DNA of 64,000 bases from Serripes groenlandicus (GCA_031761405.1 JASEVX010000011.1:29924629-29988628), one strand, 5' to 3'. Counted from the stretch's first letter, positions 52,405 to 62,361 are shown. Numbers and translations: made by a program. The notes: generated by a model from the letters alone, not told the origin.

Positions 52405-52980
52405 ATGATAAATCCTTTTACACATGCAGACACATTTTGAGCAATTTCTCCTTTTGCCATCAAGTTTTCCACTTTATTCTATAATTCTTGTTTCACTTAC
52501 ATAGTTTTTGGGATAGGGGCGTTTCGCCACTATCTCATAGCGAAGCTGCTTTCGAAAAGTCGGATTAAAAGCTGCAACCGCAGTCCACATGTGTATACCT
52601 ACACCAAAATCGAGTTTTGATTGGTTATAATCTGCCTTTTCAACGATTTCATTGGTTCGACCGAATCACAAAACCCTCCGCTTGCATAAATTTATGAGAC
52701 AAAATAGTTTCTATGAATGAAACTCACTCTGAACTATGGTTGACCTCAATGTCAGTAGTGTGAGGTAACGTCGACCGTTGTGTGACCCCATTAGTTTACA
52801 ACAGTCGACTTATAGAGAAATGTGCAAAGCACTGTAAATACAATTATTGAAAGGAGTTGAAACCATTGTGGCAAAAGTAGAAATTGCCTACGAAAAGCAA
52901 TTTCCCCTTTTGTCACAATGTTTTCGATTGTCGTCTGCTGCACATGCGTCTGTAAGCGTCTGTAGGCGGAACATGGTTAC
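52405..52980. mobile_element. MITE pieces around an unclassified 300-bp insertion
   Basis: MITE pieces lie at about 52410-52513 (AATCCTTTTACACATGCAGA, GAGCAATTTCTCCTTTTGCC) and 52812-52980 (TAAATACAATTATTGAAAGG, GTTGAAACCATTGTGGCAAA). The 52514-52811 segment between them is less AT-rich and matches nothing else here. Confidence 0.45.
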
Positions 52981-52989
52981 ATCCTTCCC

Positions 52990-53610
52990 ATGGAAGCGGA
53001 ACCCTTTCCGTGATACTATAACAGTTCGAATATTTAAAAAATATTGTTGAAAATGGAGCTATTGCTGACAATGAGCAATTCCTCCTTTTCACACAATGCT
53101 TTCAAACACGTTTCAAATTAATTCTTTTCATATTTAAACGTTTTACTATGGACGTTCTTTCCCTCTTTCTCCCTTCCGGACACATTTTGAATAACATGCT
53201 AGAGATGAATGATTACGAGCAATTTTGCGTCAAAAAGCGATTGTAAGCGGTAAAGGGTTGAACCGTTCCCGTTATAGCTACTTAGTTACAAACAAATGTT
53301 GAAAGTATATTTGCAAACGGAGCAATTGCTGACAATGAGCAATTCCTCCTTTTCAAACAATGCTTTGAAACATGAATCAATTTGTTTCTATAACCTAGAT
53401 AACGAAAACATTTGTCTACAGTTATTATTTTAACCTTTGCCCCTTTTAGACACATTTGACTAACCTTAACAGATGAATGATAATCAACAAGTTTGTCTTT
53501 TTCCACAATGTTTTCATCACTATTCAAAATCATACTTTTATTAATTCATGTCAATAGTTATGCCTTAGTTCAATGTTGTTTGCTGTATATTTAGTCTATG
53601 TGGTCAAGGT
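52990..53610 (-). mobile_element. Series of three decayed MITE-like copies
   Basis: Hairpin GAGCTATTGCTGACAATGAGC occurs at 53055 and again (GAGCAATTGCTGACAATGAGC-type) at about 53320; each has TTCCTCCTTTTC.AACAATGC and decayed tips such as AACCCTTTCCGTGATAC. An older lineage of the main family or a sister family. Confidence 0.5.
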
Positions 53611-53835
53611 TAAGGAATACTGTAAACAAACTTGTTACAACATAATTCGTCCAAAGAGAGAGGTCCTACTGTGTATACATGCCATGAAATAATGTTACAA
53701 ACGGTCTCACCGCTACTGGGGAATTGTTGGTAAAACAGGTCGCGTTTTGTGTTGAATATTCTCATGTGTCGCTGTATGTAGACCCTACTAGGAAATAGAA
53801 ATTAAATCTACAAATTATAGATAAGTTAATTTCAA

Positions 53836-54050
53836 CATTGATTGATTGGGATTTAACGCCGTTTTTAACATTTCTTCAGTCATATCACGGCGGCCAGTTC
53901 ACCTACAAATGTATTTCCTGGTTTTCTCAAACCAGTACTCCTTCCCAAGCAACTGGCTGCGTTTCCACATAGACTTAGCCATTGGTGAAAGACGAATGAC
54001 GCATGTCGCATTGACTTTTGTCAAACGTCGGAAAGAAATTTGGCCGAATT
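53836..54050 (-). mobile_element. SINE family S2
   Basis: Tail (GATTGATTGGGATTTAACGC), shared 3' domain, TTTCTCAAACCAGTACTCC, TAGCCATTGGTGAAAGACGA and GACTTTTGTCAAACGTCGGA; the head is lost after GAAATTTGGCCGAA. Confidence 0.82.
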
Positions 54051-55364
54051 TGTCAACACATCCGAGTTATAACCGCAAGGTCATTATTTATTTTATTATT
54101 GAGAAGCTTCTAGCGATTTTGGGACTAAAATTATAATGTATATGCATTTGCGTTAATTTAAGACTCAACGTTCATCAACGTGTAATATAGTCCTAGATGT
54201 ATCTGTTGACAAATAAACTAGAAATGTAGTCTAAATAGGTTTTTGAAAATTAACCTTGACGGTCCGGTCCCGTTTCGGAGATACAATTAAATTGCAAATA
54301 CTTTACAAATACCATAATCTAAGCTGACGTGTTTTGACGCATCGAACCAGTCTTCTGTAATCAATACTTGAGTTGTCTCCGTCTGTAAAGCTTGGAGGTA
54401 TAATCCGGCGTCCGGCCGGCTGTCTGCCTGAATGTGCATTCGTCCGTCCGTCATGGATTGCATGTATTGGTTAACACGTTGTTTCTGTATGGCAGATTTA
54501 TTTCAAAGTGGTCACAATTATACCCGTGTGATCAGGAGAACGGCAAAGTACTAGGTACATAACTCTGGTCTGTTTTTTCAGTTATCTCCATTTTTCCTTA
54601 TTTAGTTCAGCGATTGTCTCAATTAACTTTCATTGTATCAATTTCAAACTTGGTTTGTATGTAACTTATGACCTACAGATTTGCAGTGCACCATTACCAT
54701 AAATTTAGCATGCTGCGTTTGGAGTGTGTATATTTTTGTCTTTCAATGTTCTCCCTTATTATATGCAACACATGCGTTCCGTGAAATTCCCTTTTTCGTT
54801 AATGAGTGCTTCCCCAAGATTTGTACTTCGTCAAATCTAATCTGTTTTTTAGGTGTAAACTCAATTTTTTCATTTCTTCGGTTATTGTCTCAATATATGT
54901 CCAATATATCAATTTAAGACTTGGTGTATAGGAAACTCAGAGCTGCAATTGTGCAGTGCAAAAGAAACATAACTCTATCATGCTTTCGATCGTCTTTCAT
55001 TTATCAGCATGATTACAATATACATTGTGGATCTTTAGTGATTTCTGAACTAGAAATATTTTAATTAAGGGTAGCTGCTCGGGTTTTTTTTTTGTCAATC
55101 TTTTGTCCTTCGATATTTTGTTTATACAAGAAAAGGGTAAAACTTTGACAAATGAGGTATATGTTATTGGCAGGCAATATGTGTTGCTTCAAACATTTTT
55201 GGTTTGGTTTGTTTAAAGGTCATTGTTTCATTGTTTCAACAATGTTTGTCCATATGATCTATGCCATATGATTTCAATTTACATATACCCCCTATACCAT
55301 CAGCGCTTTCAGCGCTTTGATTTTCATAGTTCTGCCTTCACAGTTCAAAGCTTTGTCTCCAGTG
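54051..55364. repeat. Mostly unassigned; possible minus-strand pearl-like remnant
   Basis: CGTCCGGCCGGCTGTCTGCC and CGTCCGTCCGTC at about 54408-54453 look like a pearl linker on the minus strand. Two weakly similar blocks (GTCTCAATTAACTTTCATTG at about 54615, GTCTCAATATATGTCCAATA at about 54888) may be core units. No ends were found. Confidence 0.35.
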
Positions 55365-55459
55365 TGTTCGTTGTGCAATTTCTTCTTTTGTCACTATGTT
55401 TTCAAAAAGCCGTCTGCTGCAGAGGCGTCAGAAAGCGTTTATATGAGGGAAAGGGTTAA
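55365..55459 (-). mobile_element. MITE fragment (TCATA), right half
   Basis: TTGTGCAATTTCTTCTTTTG to TATGAGGGAAAGGGTTAA; near-consensus, cut exactly inside the internal hairpin. Confidence 0.85.
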
Positions 55460-55460
55460 C

Positions 55461-55795
55461 AAAGTAGATTGTCAAAGGTCACGTACGGCTTTCTTTGAAA
55501 AGTAAAAGCACAGTCAACTACTTCCTTGATCACATTGGGAATCTAAGTTCACACAGAGGTAAATAGACTTACCAAGCTTACACATATAATATCACCCAAT
55601 CAAATCACAGATTATTCTTTACTGCAAAGCATTAATTAACCTCATGAGCACCAAAGAGCATACAGTGCAAAATTGTGTGAACCAATTTATCATCATCCTC
55701 AAGGTTCCCTCTGTATTTTATTACCATGTTTACATTGTCACATGCATTATATAAAGCTTAGTATAATTTTGGAGATGATTAGTTCTTTACAAAAT
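55461..55795. other. Unassigned stretch
   Basis: Nothing recognised. Confidence 0.5.
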
Positions 55796-55810
55796 ATGCA
55801 GAAGAAGGTT

Positions 55811-56036
55811 ATAATCCTTTCTAACATACAACAAATCTGAGACGACTTTGAAAACAGTGACAAAAACCTGAAAAATCTCCATAAAAGATAGCTTCGTTAA
55901 TTGTTAAAAAAAGTTAAAAACATTGTGACCAAAAAAGAAATGCTCATCATGAGCAATTTCACCTTTGGCCACAATGTTTTCAAAAGTCGTCTGCTGCAGA
56001 CGCGTCAGAAAGCGTCTGTACATGGGAAAGGGATAA
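55811..56036 (-). mobile_element. MITE, complete (ACATA)
   Basis: TATAATCCTTTCTAACATAC to ACATGGGAAAGGGATAAA; hairpin GAAATGCTCATCATGAGCAA. Confidence 0.85.
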
Positions 56037-56095
56037 AGCTTTATTGGTGATGATAAGTCCTTTCCCACATACAACAAACTATGCAGAAGAAGGTC

Positions 56096-56313
56096 CTATC
56101 CCTTTCCCTCATACGACAATTCTGCAGCAGACGACTTTGAATATTTTGTCAAATAATAGAAAATCTCTATAATTGAATGGATAACCTAGCTATGACTAAA
56201 AGTGGAAAACATTGTGGCAAAAGGAAAAATTGCTCTTTTTGAGCAATTTCTTCTTTTGTCACTATGTTTTCAAAAAGCTGTCTGCTGCAGAGGCGTCAGA
56301 AAGCGTCTATATG
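56096..56313 (-). mobile_element. MITE (TCATA), right tip replaced
   Basis: CTATCCCTTTCCCTCATACG on the left. The right arm stops at AAGCGTCTATATG and continues as CAGAAGAAGGTT, a string also found just left of this MITE and at 55799. Confidence 0.85.
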
Positions 56314-56478
56314 CAGAAGAAGGTTTTAAATCAAGTTAACTGGAGAATTGAGATCCCTCGCCAATTTCTTTTGTAAAAGAATGCTTGGACCACCGTGGTA
56401 TATATATTATATACAAGTTACTAGCGCATTCCCAAGGCTTGTCTAAAATTTGACTAAGTAACCTAGTTTTGTATCCCA

Positions 56479-56975
56479 CCATCCTCGGTACCCAGGCTAT
56501 TCATAACATATATGATACCCTGGGCAAATTGGCTAGCAAAACTTCGTAAAGCGTGCACCTCGATTTTCTCCGTAACTACGAGGGGTGTTCGGAAAGTTTC
56601 AGGACAAGTGCCGTAACATTCTTTTTTTTAAATATGTGTACACAATTCTTTCAACATACATAGCTCTATATAACTAGCGTCTTATTTTTAATTTTGTAAT
56701 TTTGCTTTTGAAAATGAATAAATGGTATATAAAGCTATGTATGTTTAAAGAATTGTGTACAATTATTAAAAAATAAGAATGTTAAGGCACTTTTCCCGAT
56801 ACTTTCCGAACACCCCTCGTACACTGTTATTACTGTACATCGCGTAAAATTTGTAGCATGCAACCAATCAACCGGCTGGATTTCACCTCATGAATTATTC
56901 ATGACTACGAAGTTTCGCTAGCCAATTTGCCCAGGGTATCATATATGTTATGAATAGCCTGGGTTCCGAGGATGG
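56479..56975. mobile_element. Foldback DNA element, copy 1, with nested mariner MITE
   Basis: Inverted arms of about 70 bp (CCATCCTCGGTACCCAGGCT and the complement of its right counterpart, one mismatch). TATCCCA flanks at 56472-56478 and 56976-56982 form a 7-8-bp target duplication. A second copy lies at 57949-58200. Confidence 0.85.
56579..56819. mobile_element. Mariner-type MITE with TA duplication
   Basis: CGAGGGGTGTTCGGAAAGTT and the complementary right end, flanked by TA (56577-56578, 56820-56821). The tip resembles mariner ends (known family trait). Imperfect arms extend about 80 bp and share GTGTACACAATTCTTT. Copy 2 of the host foldback lacks it. Confidence 0.85.
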
Positions 56976-57404
56976 TATCCCACATGACCATGTTTGACTC
57001 TGATTTGATGGCGAAGGAATGAAGAAATGTTAAATGCCTCAATGCCTCTTATGTGTTCACATGGTTTCCCCCCCCCCCGCTAAAATTTGACCTTGTGACC
57101 TAGTTTTTTACCCCATATGATCCTGACTGGAGTTTGATACTGATAAATGTTCTGATGATTTCTCATGAATATAGTGGATGAAAAATATTGACTCTTTCGC
57201 GTTTTTCATGAGGATTTTCTAAACTTTCATAAACAAGGCTCCTTAAGTGTGTTCATAAGGTTTTTCTAAACTTTGGCCTAGTGACCTAGTGTTTGACCCC
57301 TATATGACCCAGTTTAAGACCTGACTGAATGAATTTTCTGATGAACCATTATGATTTGATGACAAATTAAGCTTCCAGTGTATTCATAAGGTTTTCTGAT
57401 GAAC

Positions 57405-57633
57405 TTGACCCTTTCCCTCATACGACAATTCTGCAGCAGACGACTTTGAATATATTTTGTCAAAAATGGAAAAACTCTATAATTGAATGGATAACCTATG
57501 ACAAAAAGTGGGAAACATTGTGGCAAAAGGAGAAATTGCTTGTTTTGAGCACTTTCTTCTTTTGTCACTATGTTTTCAAAAAGCGGTCTGCTGCAGAGGC
57601 GTCAGAAAGCATCTATATGAGGGAAAGGGTTAA
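57405..57633 (-). mobile_element. MITE, complete (TCATA)
   Basis: TTGACCCTTTCCCTCATACG to TATGAGGGAAAGGGTTAA. Left flank TTGA instead of TTAA. Confidence 0.93.
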
Positions 57634-57941
57634 ATCAAGATTGGATGTTCATTGTGGAATGTCAGTGTTCACAAGGTAATTAATTGTCATACATGTATAT
57701 ATAAACCATGAAATACAGTACATAATATTTTATACGATATAATAATTCAATCAAAATTCCCAATGCACACACTGAATTAAGTTTTTCTCATGAAATTAAT
57801 TAATCAATTAAAGAAAAACCTACACATCTTAGAAACTTAGCAATTCAGTGTCGCTAATAGGTTATACCTAAACGGTGACCTAAATGCTATGGTAGAGTGC
57901 ACAGTCACCCAAGTGGTTAAAACAGGTTTATTGCAAGCATG
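57634..57941. other. Unassigned stretch
   Basis: Nothing recognised. Confidence 0.5.
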
Positions 57942-57948
57942 TGGAACT

Positions 57949-58200
57949 ACATCCTCGGTACCCAGGCTATTCATAAAATATATGATACCCTGGGCGAATT
58001 GGCTAGCGAAATTTCGTAAAGCATGCGCCACGATTTCCTCCGTAACAACACTGTAATTTTAGTATCGCAAAAGGTGTGTGTCATGCAGCCAATCAAAAGG
58101 CTGCATTTCATCTCATAAATTATTCATGAGTACGAGATTTGTACAGCCAATTTGCCCAGGGTATCATATATTTTATGAATAGCCTGGGTACCGAGGATGG
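57949..58200. mobile_element. Foldback DNA element, copy 2 (empty of mariner MITE)
   Basis: Same arms as copy 1 (CATCCTCGGTACCCAGGC and complement), with TGGAACT at 57942-57948 and 58201-58207 as target duplication. The centre CCGTAACAACACTGTAATTT corresponds to the mariner insertion point in copy 1. Confidence 0.85.
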
Positions 58201-58234
58201 TGGAACTCATGAACTTATTTGGGTAATACTTGAC

Positions 58235-58325
58235 CTCATAAAGAGCAATTTCTTCTTTCGCCACAATGTTTCATAAGTCATCTGCCGCAGATGCATCAAC
58301 ATGCGTATATGCAAATCTATATGCA
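58235..58325 (-). mobile_element. MITE fragment, right half
   Basis: GAGCAATTTCTTCTTTCGCC, GTCATCTGCCGCAGATGCAT and CATGCGTATATGCAAATC; tip lost. Confidence 0.6.
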
Positions 58326-58531
58326 ATTTAAATTTTTAATGATTTCATTAATAATGACGAATATGAAGGCATAATGTTCATTGCATGTAGTACATGGCAT
58401 GATATTTAAATCAATATATACTCTGCAAACATAACCTATAACATATTGCTCAATATTGCCTGTGGCCATAATAAATTCCTTTCTCATCTCTATAACAATG
58501 CACTACATTAATCATGTTACAATATTATGTT

Positions 58532-58979
58532 TTAACCTTTACCAACCTACAGCAAATCTGCAGCAGATGTCTTTGAAATTATCCAGGCTAAAATATATAA
58601 AATAAAAGTATAATAATTGAATATAGTTGAAAACATTTTGACAAAAGGAGCAATTGCTCATTATGATAATTTATTCTTTTGCCTATATATGTTTTTAACC
58701 CTTTCCCTCATATAGACGCTTTCTGACGCCTCTGCAGCAGACAGCTTTTTGAAAACATAGTGACAAAAGAAGAAATTGCTCAAAACGAGCAATTTCTCCT
58801 TTTGCCACAATGTTTTCCACTTTTAGTCATAGGTTATCCGTTCAATTATAGAGATTTTCTATTTGTTGACAATTAATATGTTCAAAGTCGTCTGCTGCAG
58901 AATTGTCGTATGAGGGAAAGGGTTAATAGTTGTGTGCTGCAAATGCATCAAAATGTGTCTGAAAGTAGCAAATGATTAA
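58532..58979 (-). mobile_element. Old MITE (ACATA) hosting a young MITE
   Basis: TTAACCTTTACCAACCTACA to TATATATGTTT and, after the nested copy, TAGTTGTGTGCTGCAAATGC to AGCAAATGATTAA. Confidence 0.85.
58695..58926 (+). mobile_element. MITE, complete (TCATA), nested in MITE
   Basis: TTAACCCTTTCCCTCATATA to TATGAGGGAAAGGGTTAA; CTC/GAG hairpin perfect; inserted at a TTAA in the older copy. Confidence 0.97.
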
Positions 58980-59167
58980 ACAGAACTCTTGATAAGTGTT
59001 CAAGTCTAATTAAGCTCCTCATTTTGGCATAAAAACGTTATGATGTGGGATAACTCATAAGCAGTCACTCAATGAGTATACCCACAATATAGGGTTCGAC
59101 AGAAAAAATGGGATGGATTATTGCATGAAGAAAACGGTGGTGTACTCAACCTCATCACAAAGACTGT

Positions 59168-59399
59168 TTAACCCTTTCCCGCATAAAACAAATCTGCAGC
59201 AGACGACTTTGAAAACATCTAAGAACTATATGTTATGGAAAATTTCTATGAATGAAAGTATAAAAAATAAATGGATTTGCAATATTGTGACAAAAGGAGA
59301 TATTGCTCATTATGAGCAATTTCTCCTGTTGTCACAATGTTTTCAGAAGTCACCTGTTGCAGATGCGTCAAAATGTGTCGAAAAGTGGAAAAGGTTTAA
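59168..59399 (-). mobile_element. MITE, complete (ACATA)
   Basis: TTAACCCTTTCCCGCATAAA to AAGTGGAAAAGGTTTAA; hairpin ATTGCTCATTATGAGCAAT perfect. Confidence 0.9.
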
Positions 59400-59584
59400 C
59401 AAAATACAAAACAAGAGAATCTTACAGCTCTCCTCAGCAGTCCATCTGCTCTATAAACCAATAATCCAATGAAAACAACCGGCTAGTGCACAGCATTGTG
59501 AACTTCAGCTTTTAAAAAAAACTCAGTGGCAATCAATCAATACATATTCCGTTCTCTTCTGCGAAGCTTCTTGAATGATTTTGT

Positions 59585-59815
59585 TTAACCCTCTCCCTCA
59601 TTTAAACCCTTTCTGACGCCTCGCACCAGACAGCTTCTTGAAAAAATTGCAACAAAAGAAGAAATTGCTCAAAATGAGCAATATCTCCTTTTGTCACCAT
59701 GTTTTTAACTTGATTCAATTATTGGTCTTTCACTTAAAGGGATTTTCTGTGCTTTTGCTTAGACGGTTTCAAAGTCGTCTGCTGCAGATTTGTTGTTTAT
59801 GGGAAAGGGGATTAA
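59585..59815 (+). mobile_element. MITE, complete (mixed)
   Basis: TTAACCCTCTCCCTCATTTA to TATGGGAAAGGGGATTAA; hairpin CTC/GAG. Confidence 0.9.
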
Positions 59816-59894
59816 ACTACAAGTATTTTGAAAACCATTCACAATCGATCAGTGCATTTGGATTGTACTAACTGATTTCGATCGGGACATTTCA

Positions 59895-59975
59895 ACCCCA
59901 CCTTTCCCAATTCACTGTAGACGCATTTTGATGCATATCCAGCAGACGACCTTTTGAAAACATTGTGGCGTCATG
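59895..59975 (+). mobile_element. MITE fragment, left arm
   Basis: CCACCTTTCCCAATTCACTG, then TAGACGCATTTTGATGCATA and CAGCAGACGACCTTTTGAAA. Confidence 0.55.
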
Positions 59976-60123
59976 ACCTTTAGAGAAAAACCTCAAAAAC
60001 AGTATATCTGGAGACCATTCACAAGCCCCGCCTAGCAATTTCAAATGCATTGTTACCAACTTCATGCAATAATTCTATCTAAGTTTTATAGAGATCTATT
60101 TTATTATTTGTGTCTACATGATT

Positions 60124-60353
60124 TTAACCCTTTCCCTCATACGACAATTCTGCAGCAGACGACTTAGAACGTATTTTGTCAAAACATAGAAATTCTCCAT
60201 AATTGAATGGATAACCTATGACAAAAAGTGGAAAACATTGTGGCAAAAGGAGAAATTGCACGTTTTGTGCAATTTCTTCTTTTGTCACAATGTTTTCAAA
60301 AAGCCGTCTGCTGCAGAGGCGTCAGAAAGCGTCTATATGAGGGAAAGGGTTAA
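60124..60353 (-). mobile_element. MITE, complete (TCATA), CAC/GTG hairpin
   Basis: TTAACCCTTTCCCTCATACG to TATGAGGGAAAGGGTTAA, 230 bp, near-consensus; its right TTAA is the start of the next, older copy. Confidence 0.97.
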
Positions 60354-60553
60354 GTCTTTCCCACATACACGTAGACACTTTTTTGGGGCCTCTGACTGCA
60401 GCAGATGACTTTTCTCCACTATTTGCCACTATATTTTCATCTTCATTCAGTTACATTACCTTCATTTATAGAGATTAACTGTATTTTTGCCTAGATGTTT
60501 TAATTCAAAGTGGTCTGCTGGAGATTAATAACTTGTTTGTGGGGAAAAAAAGG
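60350..60553 (+). mobile_element. MITE (ACATA), hairpin deleted
   Basis: TTAAGTCTTTCCCACATACA to TTGTGGGGAAAAAAAGG; TGACTTTTCTCCACTATTTG shows the internal hairpin is gone. Confidence 0.7.
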
Positions 60554-60605
60554 TACGTTTTCCTGCTGCAGACTTTGTAATGATACAACACAAATGAGCA
60601 GGCTG

Positions 60606-60762
60606 ATCAATTTATTTATTGGAGTTTTACGCCGCTTTCAACATTATTTCAGTTATATCACGGCGACAGTTCACTTATTCATGATCCCTGGGTAAACAAA
60701 CCAGTACTAGGCTAGAAAATGTGCCTTGCCCAAGGGCACTCCGCCATGACCGACAGCGGATT
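60606..60762 (-). mobile_element. SINE family S1, head truncated
   Basis: Tail TTTATTTATTGG, shared 3' domain, S1 body to CACTCCGCCATGACCGACAG. Confidence 0.8.
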
Positions 60763-60819
60763 CCCTGCAGACTGATCAAATAGTTCACTGATCACAATAG
60801 GTGAAACATTTACCTGATA

Positions 60820-60975
60820 CATGTTAATAAGTCGTCTGCTTCAGAAAAGTCATGAAGCAAGTGAAAATCTGAAACATTGCAAGAATAATTTTGATACGGA
60901 GATGAAATCACAGTGGTGAGAAATTGCTCATTTTGCTTGTTTTAAAAAATCATTGAAGAATGTAAAAGGGTTAAT
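60820..60975 (-). mobile_element. MITE remnant
   Basis: AAGTCGTCTGCTTCAGAAAA, GATGAAATCACAGTGGTGAG and AAATTGCTCATTTTGCTTG, ending AATGTAAAAGGGTTAA. Confidence 0.45.
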
Positions 60976-61034
60976 ACAGCCATGTTTTGAGTTTCAACTT
61001 ATTAATTTTACATCAATTGTGAAATGTTTATAAT

Positions 61035-61803
61035 TAGGGCTGTAACGATACATTCGAATATTCGATATAATCGAATACAAGTCTGTACGATACGTATTCA
61101 TTATTCGCCTCATCTATATTCGAATATTTACGAATATAATCAAAAGCTGTATGATTTAAATCAAATTCAATGTAACTGAACTACAAACATAACAAACCTT
61201 TTGTCACACTTGAAAACCTCTTTAGTTTCATAGCGCATTCGGCGCTATATTTATATAGTACCCCACCCACAACAATTGACCACTGATTTTGCGACATGTT
61301 TTTTTTTTCATGTTTTCAAAAAAAAATATTTGATGTTGTGTTCGCTAAGCTTTATTTTGACATACGTTTTTGTGTGTTTAAAATGTGTTTTTAATGAATT
61401 TTGAATTATAATTCGATTGAAAATAGAGAACTCTCATTTAATGACAACAAAAAACCTGTCAAAAAAAATGGCAAACCACATGGAAGTTTAAATCATTGAA
61501 TCTCCGGCCAAATATATGTCGAATGTATCTAAACATTTCGGATTTCCGAAAGGATTCAAGGTAGACATTCCATCTCACACTATGACATCAGGTAAAACTT
61601 GTTAAAACGCTACATTAAATTCACAATTTCTTTCCCTTGCTTATATGCCTATTATAAAATCAAAGTACTGAAAATATTAAGTTAATATTTTCTGATTTAA
61701 TTTGTGTTTACATGTTGATAAATGCATGACAATATTCGTATTTGTTACCCTGTATTTGTGATACATATCGTATTCGCCTCCTAGTGTATTCGTTACAGCC
61801 CTA
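61035..61803. mobile_element. Non-autonomous hAT element 2, exact 8-bp target duplication
   Basis: Perfect 14-bp ends TAGGGCTGTAACGA, flanked by TTTATAAT at 61027-61034 and 61804-61811. Subterminal ATTCGAATATTCG motifs resemble those of the element at 34681-35709. No transposase frame. Confidence 0.9.
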
Positions 61804-61944
61804 TTTATAATCACTCTCGATGTCTGCTTTCTGGAGACTTAAAAATCACAAAATCAGAACTCACTCATCACCCTATTTATAATCACTCTCGATGTCTGCT
61901 TTCTGGAGACTTAAAAATCACAAAATCAGAACCCACTCATCACC
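61801..61944. repeat. 72-bp tandem duplication including the hAT end
   Basis: CTATTTATAATCACTCTCGA starts at 61801 and 61873; the two units differ by one base. The unit includes the last three hAT bases and its target duplication. Confidence 0.9.
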
Positions 61945-62009
61945 GGACTTTTGGTAAGAGACTGGCCGACCACTGTCTTCCACTCTGTGACACATGGTTC
62001 AAAAAAGCA

Positions 62010-62095
62010 TTCTTTTCCTTTCCCAAATGAAGATGCATTTTGAAGAATCTTCAGCAGTCACACCTTGAAAACATTATAGCAAAATGAGGAATTGC
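62010..62095 (+). mobile_element. MITE fragment, left arm
   Basis: TTTCCTTTCCCAAATGAAGA, CTTCAGCAGTCACACCTTGA and AAAACATTATAGCAAAATGA. Confidence 0.5.
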
Positions 62096-62199
62096 AATTA
62101 ACAATGTATAGATTCTTCTCTATTCAATAATGATACAAAATTCACTAATTTTAAGAGTTCTATAGCTTCCATAATCTTTGCCGAGAAATAATAGTCTTA

Positions 62200-62361
62200 T
62201 ATAACCCTTTCCCTTTACAACAAACCTGCAGCGGACGACTTTGAAAACTTCTTGGCAAAAATGTAAAAATCTCAATAAATGAGAGTTTATTCATCAACAA
62301 GATATGAAAACAGTGAGGCAAAAGGTGAAATTGCTCATGTCTGCAAGTGGGAATGGGTTAA
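62200..62361 (-). mobile_element. MITE (ACATA), internal deletion
   Basis: TATAACCCTTTCCCTTTACA to AAGTGGGAATGGGTTAA; the second hairpin arm and right arm are deleted. Confidence 0.8.

Larger units (their letters stand above)
56430..57404 (+). repeat. P2-like tandem core, interrupted by a foldback element
   Basis: AAAATTTGACTAAGTAACCT on the left; TTTGACCTTGTGACCTAGTT, GGCCTAGTGACCTAGTGTTT and TGTGTTCATAAGG.TTTTCTA on the right. Decayed units of about 150 bp resembling P2; no ends preserved. Confidence 0.6.

Noticed and set aside
59113..59472. 119-codon open frame
   Set aside because: Translation of a complete MITE (59168-59399) plus flanks.
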